Shown: one piece after another, positions 48,177-59,382 of the stretch
How the letters are laid out: every line of letters starts with the position of its first letter
Numbering within the stretch: the first letter of the stretch is position 1
From: Arctopsyche grandis
Lineage: Eukaryota > Arthropoda > Insecta > Trichoptera > Hydropsychidae
Reading direction: 5' to 3'
NCBI RefSeq assembly: GCF_051622035.1
Contig: NC_135356.1
Span: 30,170,290-30,234,289 of the forward strand
Length of the DNA: 64,000 nt
The notes under the pieces: model-generated
Databases searched by the model: none
What the model saw: only the letters and a program-made list of their open reading frames with translations
What the model was told of the DNA's origin: nothing
Translations under genes and position numbers: made by a program

Positions 48177-48861
48177 CTAAATTTTACCCATACAGACATT
48201 ATAAAGTGAAGCGAAAGTAAACGACTTTCAAATGATTCATGGATTATGTAATTTTTCGATTCCTCTTGTAAAATTCATCGTCATCAAAGTCAAAAAATGA
48301 ATTATGAAGTGAATGCTCTAACTTGATTCATTTGACGTTAACCTTTAAACTTTGTTTAATCTCGCTAATCGAGCACAATGCACAAAATGAGTTGCAAGTC
48401 TGGTCAGATTTTAATAATACACGACGGCTCCCCACTAAAATGCCACCAAACACATACCGGAGACCCTTTTTAGGGTCACACAAGTGAGGAACGAAACTGT
48501 CCTCCAGCTACTTGACAAAAATAGATAGCTTCTCGGTGGCGTAAACTTGAAAAACTGAAATCGTTATCGTCTAAGAAAAAGTCTTTCACCCAACGATTCT
48601 TTATCGTCGTCAGGTAACGAGTGTAGTGATAATCAGCTCAGTAAATCATCAAAAAAAGTCATGCAGTTAATCGTAATTGCAGTAAAAGGATAGAATATGT
48701 ATATTTAATTGTTTTATATGAAAACAAAAAAATATGGTTCAAAACCTCGCTAAAAAAAATATATTATAATTACGTATTTTTATATGGCAAGAAGGAATAT
48801 TTCAATTAATGTTTAAAAAAAAAAAGGCGAAATGAAGAATTGGTTTTGGCGTGATGTTCGT

Positions 48862-49030
48862 GACCATTAGCTCAGTTTAGATCTATATGAGGCTATTTTG
48901 AGATGACTGGTTCGAGTCTCGGCAGTGGTCTCGACGAAAAATCAATTTATCGATTTTTATCGATTCATTCATTATGTTCGGCGAGCGTTAGGACACACAC
49001 ACACAGATTACCGTCTTTATATATATGATG
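48862..49030 (+). mobile_element. tRNA-derived SINE-like sequence, copy B
   Basis: Same as 46341-46512 with a few small deletions (CTATATGAGG for CTACATATATGAGG; CAGTGG for CAGAGTGG). It lies just downstream of the poly(A) signal of gene copy B. Confidence 0.55.
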
Positions 49031-49217
49031 ATATGATAATAATGTAAAAAGAAACCCACTTTTTATTCCACGGAGACGAAAATTTAGCATTATATTATAA
49101 TTATAAAAGTTTTGTTGGTGATTAATCTTAATCTAAATAAATAATAGAATAAAATTTAAAATTAATAGTGTAAAATATTTTTATTGCAATCTTGCATCAC
49201 AAAATTTTAACAATATA

Positions 49218-52088
49218 TTATATTTGGACATACATACGTATAAAATAATATATATTGATTTCAAAAAAAATTGATTCCAATCTACATAGTCTACTTGGCA
49301 GTATGACGAAAATAAATACACGATTTCTATCGGTCTGATAGGAATCGAGATTCGGAGTTTGCCTACTGCCAATTAACTAAAACGAGGAATAATAATCATT
49401 ACTTTAAAAAAATGAGATTCCTTTCTATTTGCAGTAATCAAAATCTCATAATTGACAATAATATCAATGAGATGACTGCCATCGTGTCAACACTCAAAAT
49501 GACTATTACTTACATAAGTCCAATATTTGTCAGTGGAAGAATCTAAATTTGCCAATCCTTCAAAATATAATACTTTGGCAATAATAGCGTCTTTGGAACC
49601 CGATGAAGTATTCATTAATCCTAAACAAGATATGTTCTGAAAAAAATTTGACGTAAGATATAGTCATATTAAATCTTATTACACTTTATATGTAAGTGTC
49701 GAATTATTGCAACATATTTACATTATCATGCGTACTGGAAACTTTGGCTGCAAGGGGTATGCCGTTTACGAGACCGAAAAATCGTCTTCTGGCTACCGAT
49801 GACCACCATTTATGAACCGGTGAAACTCCAGATAATCGACCCCTCATTGCTTGTACAGGTAGTTCACAGAATGTTTTCAACAAAAGCCTTACGTCTTTAC
49901 AGAAAACGTTTAATATAGTACCGTAGTCAATGTATCTCACCTGGAAAAGAAATTTATAATATTTGCTCCCAACGTACAATCGATATTGTACAACAAGTAG
50001 TTTAAATGTACTCACTTTCACCACTTCAAGATCAACGTTAGCTATTATCTCAGCACGATGGTAAAGCCCTTCAAAAGGTACGGCGCAATGTGTCCCAGTT
50101 TTCATTTGTGCCCTCACCATCTTATACGATTCGCTGGACTTGTATAGTACGCTGCAAACAAACTTGACGTTATTTCATTTCGTTCAATCGATACGATTCA
50201 TGATTTCACTCCACTTACTCCATAGAGTTCATCAACTTTTCTAAAGCTAAACTGTGTTCATCGGCCACTATATGGAACCAAAAATGAGAGGGATCGACCA
50301 CTTCAGATATCCAAACAAGGATTTTAGAATTAACTGAAGGACTTGACGCTCGTCGGATTTGAAATTCGTTATCTATACATTCCTCTGGACACAACGAAGG
50401 ATCCTGAAAATGAGGAAATCGTCGTCGAAAATCAGCACCGTATTAAACTTAATGTCGTCACTATGAATAAAATAAAATAGAAACCAGAGATATGCCAGGC
50501 AGAGCATTCAAGCCAAAAATTTTTGCTTCTAAGCTAACAAGAGTCGAGGTCTCTGGTATGTCGACTTTTTCAGGTGCTCGTTGGAAGTCACGTTGCAAGT
50601 TCAAATCTCTGTCATACAGCTTCATGGCTCCATAATCTTCGGGTCTCTGAATATTGAAAACATGTGGCATACTTCTGCAAAGGGCTACGATGTTGCCGTA
50701 TCCCAATTTCTGATATTCTAGATGTCGTCTAAATTTCTTGTAATACGCATCATTCAATTGGGACAACCATAATTCCCGATGATCCTTTATGAGCATTTTT
50801 AGGTTTTGGTGAAGCTCATTTTTCAATTCGACGAGTTTATAGTTTTTTTGAGGGACGTTTTGTGAAGTGATATTATTCTCCTTGACTGCGACATACAAAG
50901 ATTTCAAGGTTTGAGAAATATTTGACCGCACTAAATTTTACCCATACAGACATTAGAAAGTGAAGCGAAAGTAAACGACTTTCAAATGATTCATGGATTA
51001 TGTAATTTTTCGATTCCTCTTGTAAAATTCATCGTCATCAAAGTCAAAAAATGAATTATGAAGTGAATGCTCTAACTTGATTCATTTGACGTTAACCTTT
51101 AAACTTTGTTTAATCTCGCTAATCGAGCACAATGCACAAAATGAGTTGCAAGTCTGGTCAGATTTTAATAATACACGACGACTCCCCACTAAAATGCCAC
51201 CAAACACATACCGGAGACCCTTTTTAGGGTCACACAAGCGAGGAACGAAACTGTCCTCCAGCTACTTGACAAAAATAGATAGCTTCTCGGTGGCGTAAAC
51301 TTGAAAAACTGAAATCGTTATCGTCTAAGAAAAAGTCTTTCACCCAACGATTCTTTATCGTCGTCAGGTAACGAGTGTTGTGATAGTTTTACAAGGATAG
51401 ACAAAACAAAAAAAATGTCATTTCTTTTCGCCTCACCTTCCATATGCATATGTATGTATAATATAATATCACATGTATTTAAATTTACACATACCATTCG
51501 TGCACTCGTTATTCATCAGAGTGGCATTTTTAAAAGCCGCAGTATTACTTTTGTTCGATATAATGGAGGAGCGTTTTCCTACGGCAACATTGGAGGTATT
51601 TCTTCTATAATTTCTAAAACACACGCGAAACGCGTTAAAAGAAACGAAATGGAATCACATACTATTTCATGGCAAAAAGTGAAAAAGTGAGCGGAGACTA
51701 ACCTCGAAAGCACATTTGCAGGCAACTTTTGTTTCTCGATTAACGAGTTTAAATTTTCGATTTCTTTCGTTATGATTGGACATATGACGTACGACGTTCC
51801 CGCGCTCTGGAGCTGAAAGTCGAAACAAATAACAACACACGCCTATAGAAAAAGTACAAGCAACTAATTTTTAGTTAATTAAGTTCTCACCCGTATGATG
51901 TCGGTGCACTCTCGCTTTAAGAAATCCAACAAATTGGAATAGCCGAATTCGTCAACGGATAAATATCGTCCTTCGATTTGGCGATATTCTCGACTGAGAT
52001 CTTCTACTGTCATCCGAAGCGAGTTGGACACGACGATGCATTTTATGTTAATTTTGATGTTGTTCAATTTCTCCGATTTCGCAGACAT
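49218..52088 (-). CDS. LOTUS-LOTUS-Tudor protein (TDRD5/Tejas/TDRD7-like), complete copy B
   Basis: Nine exons on the minus strand: 52088-51891, 51812-51703, 51613-51495, 50930-50485, 50403-50219, 50151-50016, 49940-49722, 49636-49514, 49376-49218. All have GT/AG borders, phases join without a break, and the total is 564 codons plus stop. Residues about 8-95 form a first OST-HTH/LOTUS domain (DLSREYRQIEGRYLSVDEFG, then LLDFLKRECTDIIR). About 173-242 form a second (LWLSQLNDAYYKKFRRHLEY, then LGYGNIVALCRSMPHVFNI). About 317-500 form an extended Tudor domain (VWISEVVDPSHFWFHIV, CAVPFEG-YYRAEI family pattern, VRYIDYGTI). AATAAA lies at 49181-49188 on this strand. LOTUS-Tudor proteins act in germ granules, binding Vasa-type helicases and methylated Piwi proteins. 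The DYGN asparagine is T here. The exon 4 donor GTTTCT is weak. The 5' flank changes at 52182. Confidence 0.88.
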
Positions 52089-52182
52089 CGCGACTGTAAA
52101 TTATAAAACGAGAACAACATTCACCGGAGATGCAAACGCAGACGAAGAGGCAAAGTTGCGGTGGGTGGTGGGTGCTGCGATA

Positions 52183-52724
52183 TAGCACGACTTGTGATAT
52201 CACCTATTTCCCTCATCGAACTTAATCTGTACAAATGACATCATCGTGTCCACTTCTCGTACACGAAAGTTAGCCGTGGCCGAAATACTTCGTCCAGCTT
52301 ACCCATAAAGGCGATTCGACTCGCTCCAGATACGCAATCACGAGTACACGGGAAATCCCAAGGAGCTACGCAACTACGCATCAAACATCGAACACAAAGG
52401 AAGACCTCGACCCCGTCGGAATCTTCCAGAACGTGATCTCACCAGCCCAGCTACGCGTTGCTCAAGCAACACCTTTATGAACCAGTGCATCGTCCCCAGA
52501 TGCCAGTGAGCTTCAGGAACTCGACCTAGCTCGTTCCAGTGAATCCTTTACCTACTTCGCTGTACATACAAATACACTTGTATTAATCGAGTAATAAAGA
52601 TCCTCTTCAAAATTCAACTGAATTTCCATAGGCTGGGAAACGGTCCAAAACCTTTTACCCCCCTATAAGATGTTACTGTATTTCCACTTGGATGATCGAT
52701 AAAAAAAAAACAATTCATAAAAAA
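52183..52724. other. LTR-like or other foreign sequence replacing the 5' flank of copy B
   Basis: Homology between copies B and C stops at GCGAT (52182). What follows is unlike the sequence upstream of copy C: GC-moderate, with GAGTAATAAAGATCC at 52588-52602 and CTGGGAAACGGTCC at 52634, and a possible LTR start TGTGATATCACC at 52192. No second LTR or target duplication was found, so the class is open. Confidence 0.35.
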
Positions 52725-53342
52725 ACGCGGTGTCGGATGTCGGTGATTTGTCAAAGGGTTTTTTTTCTTTCGTCAAATAAAATTAATAATCACACATTAT
52801 CCGATAAATTTTACTTATGAAATGATTTAATTACTTGATTTATTTCGAAGAGAGAAACAATTGAAGAATAAAAAAATCCGTTTGATGTGACCGACAACAC
52901 CCCGGGTTAGCAAAAATCGTTGGATCACCCATACTAATACATGATATATTCTCAGTAACTGCGCATTACGGGGAAGTAAAAATAATAATTCTTTGATTTT
53001 TTTTCGATCTTAGTGCGTATCTTCGTAAGTCAAAACATCGTCGACAAACAAAAGTCGAGGATTACCTGTATGTGATTGTTGATGATCTAATTTTAGGTCA
53101 ATTTCGAAAATTTATTTATATTGTGCATGTTCTGTTTTAACTTTCAATATTTAATTTTAATTTTAATATTATGATTATAATTTTATTTTGATACTTGAAT
53201 TTAATTTTAATATAATAATAATAGTTTTAATTTTGATATTTAATTTCAATTTTTAAATTTTATTTTTATTTCGATATTTTGTACGCTACTGGTTTTTAAA
53301 GTTGGCCTGTGGGCCGTTCGTTGGCTTGGTGCGTACGCACCA
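52725..53342. mobile_element. Right part of a Harbinger-like element
   Basis: Matches 24130-24735 and 35740-36443, ending GGCTTGGTGCGTACGCACCA followed by TAA. The terminal GGTGCGTACGCACC is itself a 14-bp palindrome. The left TIR is missing. Confidence 0.75.
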
Positions 53343-53345
53343 TAA

Positions 53346-53855
53346 CGCGACGTTTTCCCATAAAACGGCAACGTTTCGCATTTGCATTCGCCGACCGGAA
53401 ATGGTGGCGCTGGCGACTCGGCGAAAACCGGAGGTTCCGGTCGCAAACTCACATATCGACATGCTCGACGTTCCGCGAAAACTGCGAATGTAAATTTTTA
53501 AAACCCCCATCGAATTGAATCCACTTGCATAATACATACATACATTACACAAATATCACTTTGTTTGTAAGAAATGTTTTGTCACAAACTAATAACAATT
53601 TGTATATTTTTCATTCAATGTATCTTTTAAGTTAAAGTACATAAAAATTTTTGTTAAAAGAAAATAACAGTAGTTTTTAAATTAAATGACCAGTTGCTAC
53701 ATATACGCGTTATTACTTTTGTAGGATTCTTCAAAATGGCCGTTATAAAAATTGGAAAGTCACTCACGTGTTTTTGGCTTCAAAAAACCATTAAATTGTG
53801 GATAATAGCAAAAGGGAACTTCATATGTCAATTAGCGAACTACGTGCCCTAAAAG
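53346..53855. other. Non-repetitive-looking spacer
   Basis: 53346-53510 is GC-moderate with CpG, and frames stay open on both strands for 60-88 codons, but no domain was recognised. It could be displaced host 5' sequence. After 53520 it is AT-rich. Confidence 0.35.
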
Positions 53856-53862
53856 GCATAAA

Positions 53863-54350
53863 CTAAGGGGGGCGAAGCCCTAGACGGCATTCAATCATGG
53901 GGACGCGGTGGGGCGAAGCCCTAATAGGCATTAACTAAGGGGGGCGAAGCCCTAGACGGCATTAAATCATGGAGGGGCGAAGCCCTAAAAGGCATAAACT
54001 AAGGGGGGCGAAGCCCTAGACGGCAATTAATCATGGGGGCGCGGAGGGGCGAAGCCCTAATAGGCATTAACTAAGGGGGGCGAAGCCCTAGACGGCATTA
54101 AATCATGGGGGCGCGGAGGGGCGAAGCCCTTAAAGGCATAAACTAAGGGGGGCGAAGCCCTAGATGGCATTCAATCATGAAGGGGCGAATCCCTAAAAGA
54201 CATAAACTAAGGGGGGCGAAGCCCTAGACGGCATTTAATCATGGGGGCGCGAAGCCCTAAAAGGCAACTGATCATGGGGGCGTGGAGGGGCGAAGCCCTA
54301 GAAGGCAAAGGCTCAGGGGGGCGCCGAGGGCGAAGCCCTAGAAGGCAAAA
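53863..54350. repeat. GGGCGAAGCCC tandem array, 53.9-54.4 kb
   Basis: About 13 copies of the core, alternating in the contexts GGGGGGCGAAGCCCTAGACGGC and GAGGGGCGAAGCCCTAAAAGGC and separated by AT-rich linkers with ATCATGG or AACTAAGG. The higher-order unit is roughly 75 bp. Confidence 0.95.
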
Positions 54351-54384
54351 TAAAAAATTTGATTTTTTTTGATTTTTTTTTTAA

Positions 54385-55904
54385 CCCATTTGAACCCAGA
54401 GCTCGCGTGAAAACACATATCCCATGTGCCCAGGACTATTTTTTCGTTTATTTTCCAAAATCTTTGAGTTATTTCATGGGAAATATTTTTTCTTTTTTAT
54501 TATAAAGATAGGGATGGATAATTATTTGATTTTTCAACATTTTTAATTTTTTTCAAGGTAGTATCGTGAACGACCTTTGGGGCTAATGAAACATGTTTTT
54601 TAAAATAAAACAAAAATCACAATGGAGTCACATAATCAGTTATAATACTTTCTCACTGGTTATTTGTAGTTTTATTGTTAAGAAATTTATAAAATTAATT
54701 TTAAAAATAACAAACGCATCTCTTCGATAAAATGATATTTTCAAATCGCATAACATAACACACGTAGGTACATATATTGTGATATATACACATCGTCAAC
54801 AAAAAAAAGGGTGCACCCTTTTAAAAGAAGAAATGTCATAAACGAGATTTTGGGTTCAAAAGTCGTAAAAACAAAATACATGAAGACAAAATAATTAATT
54901 ATTATGATACGGTACAAAACATTTGTCATGCAATGGAATTTAACAGTTATCACAAGCGGAAAACGTTTTATTTTTACAGTGTCCACAATTTCTCCTTTTC
55001 TGTTTGACCAATATCAAATTAATGTCTTCCAACTTCCTTTTGATTTTGATTAACTTTGACGGGTCTCAATGGGACCAATTGTTTTCGTTTTTGACCATAA
55101 CACTTGCACAACGTCTCTGTTACCTGTCTGATAAATCCTAATTTATCAAGTTTACAACCAAAACTTTTGCTAAGAATCCAAGCGTTATTCACAGCTACAT
55201 CGATGTTCCAAAACAGAATAGGCATGTACCATTTTTTCCCTCTAATACTTTATATAGTTATAGTTAGAAATATGGTTATACATTTGATCAACCCCACCCA
55301 TATATTTATTATACATATTTATACTAAATGGTTGATTGATTTCCACCCTACTTTTTTCTTTAACCGAATATCAGTTTCCAGGGGTGGTAATATGTATGTA
55401 TATGGAATCCGGAAGTTGAGACTCGTCCCAATAATCAATTTCTTCCCGTATCTCTGCAGTAGTAAAATTGCATTTTCTGGAAAAAAATGTCTCATTATCC
55501 CAAGGAGTCATATACGACTCCGTCGTTTTTTTTTTTTTCAGGAATGTGAGATATATAAACGCAATTTCTCTTATGCATATTATACAATAAGTCCTACTGT
55601 ATTAGAAACATAAAGATAAATAAAAAATATGTAAAAATAAAAAACTTACGTATGTTTTCTCTTCGACATATCTCCAAGTCGAAAAGCGTTCGATGTTATT
55701 CCCTCAAAACTCCAAAAGGAACTGATTTAATTTCGTGTGACTTTCTTAAAATTCATCACCAACATCTAACCAAGCGAAACGAAAGGTTTTACGGCCGGCC
55801 TGAGTGATCCCTTTATTTTACGACGCAAAATTGTAAAATGCCGTGAACGACCGCGCTGGCATACATCGTGTAAGTTCATAACTGACCGCTTGGGTTCAAA
55901 TGGG
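54385..55904 (-). mobile_element. Decayed piggyBac element
   Basis: TTAA at 54381-54384 and 55905-55908 flanks inverted ends CCCATTTGAACCCA / TGGGTTCAAATGGG. It is 1,520 bp and carries a broken transposase on the minus strand. It is a different piggyBac family from 8541-9496 judged by its ends. Confidence 0.9.
54880..55225 (-). pseudogene. piggyBac transposase C-terminal remnant
   Basis: On the minus strand, 55225-55019 reads FWNIDVAVNNAWIL and KLGFIRQVTETLCK, the region after the third catalytic Asp in piggyBac transposases. Further on (to about 54880, shifted frame) is a cysteine-rich CGHCKNKTFSACDNC...PLHDKCF...YH segment with an in-frame stop, matching the C-terminal zinc finger. The catalytic core is lost. 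A 169-codon plus-strand frame over this area is its antisense shadow. Confidence 0.75.
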
Positions 55905-56299
55905 TTAAATTTAAATTTTTTTTTTTTTTTAATTAAATGTTGACTATTAGCTTAGTCATGTTTAAGCGGTTTATAATATAAATACTGAGCGAAGCCGGGT
56001 AATACAGCTAGTATTCAATAAACGACGAATTATTTAACGAGGAAGAATCGCAACATACACAAGTCGCCCAGCATATCTAAGTTTCGCATATATCCCTAAC
56101 CTCCACGGAATTGTCATGCTACTACTCGCCACCGGTGTCGCGTCGATAGCTCACACACACACACTAACAGACATTTGTTTACGTTTTCACATTTGACGTG
56201 TGTGCATTCATACCTACCGCGACATATATAATCCATTCATGAGTCAGTCAGTCAGCTGATATAGCTGAACGCATATCTAACATCTACTGCCCCTCCTCT

Positions 56300-57025
56300 A
56301 TCATGTCCAACTTTTATAAAGAATACAAACATAACCCCGTGGGTTCCACATCAGATGACGGCTTATCCATAAAGCTTTTTGCCGGGATGGATTTCATTGT
56401 ATGCTGGTCTAACAAATTCAACGTGGATCGTTTCCAAGTCGATAAACATTCCCGTGATTGGGTTCCACTGAATTCAATGCTATTTTCATAGTATAGTGGA
56501 TGTGGTGGAGGCAGTTCAACAGCATGCTGCATTTTTATATGAAAGAGGTGGAAAAATGACTAGTATGATCAAGGTAATGAATATTATGACAATGAACATT
56601 TTATAAAGCTACATATGTACATAATAAATTTAAAATTCTTTTCTTACAGAAAATATACATTCAATGTATAGGGAGAATAGGAGGCGCCAAAATTAAATTT
56701 ATTGAAAATCCCTTTACTGTAATAATCACAACTCCGCTAATGAAGAGAGACCAAACCATAATAACATTATATTTATTGACTCAACGTCATCCTGTGATTT
56801 GCAACAACACACTATAACTTTTGTTCTGACAGAAAGTATAGCCAGCGCTGTTCCATTAGCAGTTATCACTACTAAAGTCTAACAACTTTTGAGAATTTTT
56901 CAGCATTTGCTCTTTTGAAAGATTTCTGGGGAACATAAATCCAAAATATATATTGACTGCCGATTCTCATGCCGAACGCTTAGCTCTCACTAATGTTGTT
57001 AAGGATTTGGAGATGGATCTATGAT
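56300..57025 (+). pseudogene. MULE-like transposase remnant
   Basis: Reading across frameshifts: FIENPFTVIITTPLMKRDQT (about 56695), then FIDSTSSCDLQQHTITFVLT and ASAVPLAVITT (about 56775-56870), then FSAFALLKDFWG and YILTADSHAERLALTNVVKD (about 56900-57010). The D-S-T-SSCD, A-A-VPL and TADSHAER segments fit the MULE transposase domain (first two catalytic regions). Upstream, 56490-56575 reads QQHAAFLYERGGKMTSMI. No terminal repeats were found. It is heavily decayed. Confidence 0.55.
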
Positions 57026-57157
57026 TGGAGTTTTAATAGTGGATAGACAGATATTATATAGATTATTTAAAAATATAATTATTTCGAACTCATCCCATCT
57101 CATGAAGCTGAAATAAACTTTATTATATTTAATAGTTCAGGGGTATGCAGAAAATAC

Positions 57158-58194
57158 TTGCAAGTCTGGTCAGATTTTAATAATACACGACGACTCCCCA
57201 CTAAAATGCCACCAAACACATACCGGAGACCTTTTTTAGGGTCACACAAGCGAGGAACGAAACTGTCCTCCAGCTACTTGACAAAAATAGATAGCTTCTC
57301 GGTGGCGTAAACTTGAAAAACTGAAATCGTTATCGTCTAAGAAAAAGTCTTTCACCCAACGATTCTTTATCGTCGTCAGGTAACGAGTGTAGTGATAGTT
57401 TTACAAGGATAGACAAAACAAAAAAAATGTCATTTCTTTTCGCCTCACCTTCCATATGCATATGTATGTATAATATAATATCACATGTATTTAAATTTAC
57501 ACATACCATTCGTGCACTCGTTATTCATCAGAGTGGCATTTTTAAAAGCCGCAGTATTACTTTTGTTCGATATAATGGAGGAGCGTTTTCCTACGGCAAC
57601 GTTGGAGGTATTTCTTCTATAATTTCTAAAACACACGCGAAACGCGTTAAAAGAAACGAAATGGAATCACATACTATTTCATGGCAAAAAGTGAAAAAGT
57701 GAGCGGAGACTAACCTCGAAAGCACATTTGCAGGCAACTTTTGTTTCTCGATTAACGAGTTTAAATTTTCGATTTCTTTCGTTATGATTGGACATATGAC
57801 GTACGACGTTCCCGCGCTCTGGAGCTGAAAGTCGAAACAAATAACAACACACGTCTATAGAAAAAGTACAAGCAACTAATTTTTAGTTAATTAAGTTCTC
57901 ACCCGTATGATGTCGGTGCACTCTCGCTTTAAGAAATCCAACAAATTGGAATAGCCGAATTCGTCAACGGATAAATATCGTCCTTCGATTTGGCGATATT
58001 CTCGACTGAGATCTTCTACCGTCATCCGAAGCGAGTTGGACACGACGATGCATTTTATGTTAATTTTGATGTTGTTCAATTTCTCCGATTTCGCAGACAT
58101 CGCGACTGTAAATTATAAAACGAAAACAACATTCACAGGAGATGCAAACGCAGACGAAGAGGCAAAGTTGCGGTGGGTGGTGGGCGCTGCGATC
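57158..58194 (-). pseudogene. LOTUS/Tudor gene copy C: exons 1-3 only
   Basis: Near-identical to 51146-52182. Exons are 58100-57903, 57824-57715 and 57625-57507, with intact splice sites and the same frame as copy B, encoding the first LOTUS domain and its linker. Copy C ends at 57158 inside the intron before exon 4, where MULE debris begins. Its upstream flank (58195-58605) differs from that of copy B and could be the original promoter. It might be a dead fragment or might supply the 5' exons of a transcript spliced into copy B. Confidence 0.8.
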
Positions 58195-58605
58195 TATGTG
58201 TAATACTTGGAAATGTGATTTGGCGCACAATTCGCAAACTGTCAAAACAAACTCATTGTGTCGCATTTAATGACGCGTGTACGCATGCTGGGGACATTCC
58301 TATTCGAATAGAGAAATGTCTCCCGATCAATTGAATCGTGGAGAAAGCGAACACGGTGAATCGAAAGATAGCGGGAAAAGAATCGTAGAGATGGCGCACG
58401 CGCACGCATTCACACTGGCACTGGCCTCGCACTCACACCCACACGCACACTCGCGCTCGCACTCGCACTTCACTCAACTATCGGACCGAAAACGTCGACT
58501 GGGTGTTGCCAGTTCGCCACGTTTCGTTTCGTTTCGTTTCGTTCCGTTTGTCGTTTTTGAAACCACATCAACTCTTCGATCGATCGATGCTAAAAAATCA
58601 TATTG
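58195..58605 (-). promoter_or_regulatory. Candidate original promoter region of the LOTUS/Tudor gene
   Basis: Lies directly upstream (minus strand) of copy C exon 1. It is CpG-containing and GC-richer than its surroundings, with GCACTCGCGCTCGCACTCGC and GTTTCGTTTCGTTTCG simple repeats. A TTTACAG just before the ATG in both copies could be the acceptor of a 5' UTR intron. No TATA box or initiator was identified. The 140-codon plus-strand frame here is His/Ser-rich because of the repeat and is not supported. Confidence 0.35.
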
Positions 58606-58608
58606 TAA

Positions 58609-58812
58609 TGGTGCTTACGGACTAAACCAACGACGATTTTGGGCCAACTTTTTAACCAGCAGTAGCGTACAAAATATCGAAATAAAAATTAAATTTTAAA
58701 ATTGAAATTAAATGTCAAAATCAAGCTCAAGAGCGAGATTGAGCTAAAATTAGATCATCGTTGATGTTTTGAATTACGACGATACCGCATTTAAAACCAG
58801 AGAAATATTATA
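58609..58812. mobile_element. Left end of a Harbinger-like element
   Basis: TGGTGCTTACGGACTAAACC after TAA, then AACGACGATTTTGGGCCAAC and the AT-rich subterminal block. The element stops at ACCAGAGAAATATTATACCAG, and the right end is missing. Confidence 0.7.
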
Positions 58813-59244
58813 CCAGAGATCTAATCCTGTTGTCACAAAATCTGCCTGTGTATAATTTGTAATAATAATACACAGTAATCTGAAATCTATAGATATCTCT
58901 ATAATTTCGTATTTATTATATGTATAAAAATTGTATACAAAAAAAAAAAAAAAAAAATCCATACATGTCTCTATGATTAATATTTCTGATTAATTGTTAT
59001 ATGCTATATATTCTGATTGTATATGTATGTATTTTTGATTTCTGATTGTTTATGTATTCTGTATTTCGTTAACGTACACCCGTCGCATTGGAGCAAATCT
59101 GTAATGGCGAGTGTATATTGAGTTGTAACAATAAAATATATCGAAGAAAGGAACAAAATTAAGGTTTCGGGTGTACAGCCCTCGTAAGCAAAATTATTAT
59201 CCTAGAATGTTCAATTCAAAAGGCCTTGATTTCATCTAATCTAA
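58813..59244. other. AT-rich spacer with SINE tail and poly-A
   Basis: CCTGTTGTCACAAAATCTGC and TGTGTATAATTTG at 58827-58861 match the end of the SINE-like unit near 62520-62575. A poly-A of about 20 lies at 58939-58958. Between 58985 and 59060 short TCTGATTGTATATGTATG phrases repeat. Confidence 0.5.
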
Positions 59245-59382
59245 TCTATAATTTGGAAAGAGACTTTGTATGTATGTAAATATCCTTGGTCGTCGTCCGT
59301 AGATCGGTGACGTCATCGAACACGTGATTCGATTTTTTTTTTTTTTCGATCCATGGGCGCCGATTTGTTTTATTCGTTTCGC

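Larger units (their letters stand above)
46109..48630. repeat. Tandem duplicate unit A of the LOTUS/Tudor locus
   Basis: Starts AATCAGCTCAGTAAATC and is repeated from 48631 with the same start. The two units are nearly identical over their length except for a 271-bp loss replaced by 32 bp at 48031-48062. Unit B runs to about 51384, where the homology of A ends (GTGTAGTGAT versus GTGTTGTGAT). Confidence 0.92.
53860..56011 (+). mobile_element. Helitron-like element with hairpin array, split by piggyBac
   Basis: The right end is GAGCGAAGCCGGGTAATACAGCTAG followed by T, as at 61254; the poly-T/TTAATTAAATGTTGACTATTAGC block before it is also shared. The left end was not located precisely. A piggyBac at 54385-55904 separates the array from the 3' end. 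Confidence 0.65.

Noticed and set aside
50932..51495. Extra exon between exons 3 and 4 of the LOTUS/Tudor gene
   Set aside because: Acceptors at about 51310-51330 (minus strand) open frames that stop when joined in the phase of exon 3, whereas exon 3 joins exon 4 directly without a break.
51415..51690. 91-codon plus-strand frame, repeated at 57427-57702
   Set aside because: Antisense to exon 3 and its flanking introns in the LOTUS/Tudor gene; its conservation comes from the duplication.
55104..55613. 169-codon plus-strand frame
   Set aside because: Antisense to the recognisable piggyBac transposase remnant, with no domain of its own.
58277..58699. 140-codon plus-strand frame with His/Ser repeats
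   Set aside because: Created by CACTCG and GTTTC simple repeats and runs into a Harbinger end; more likely promoter-proximal sequence of copy C.
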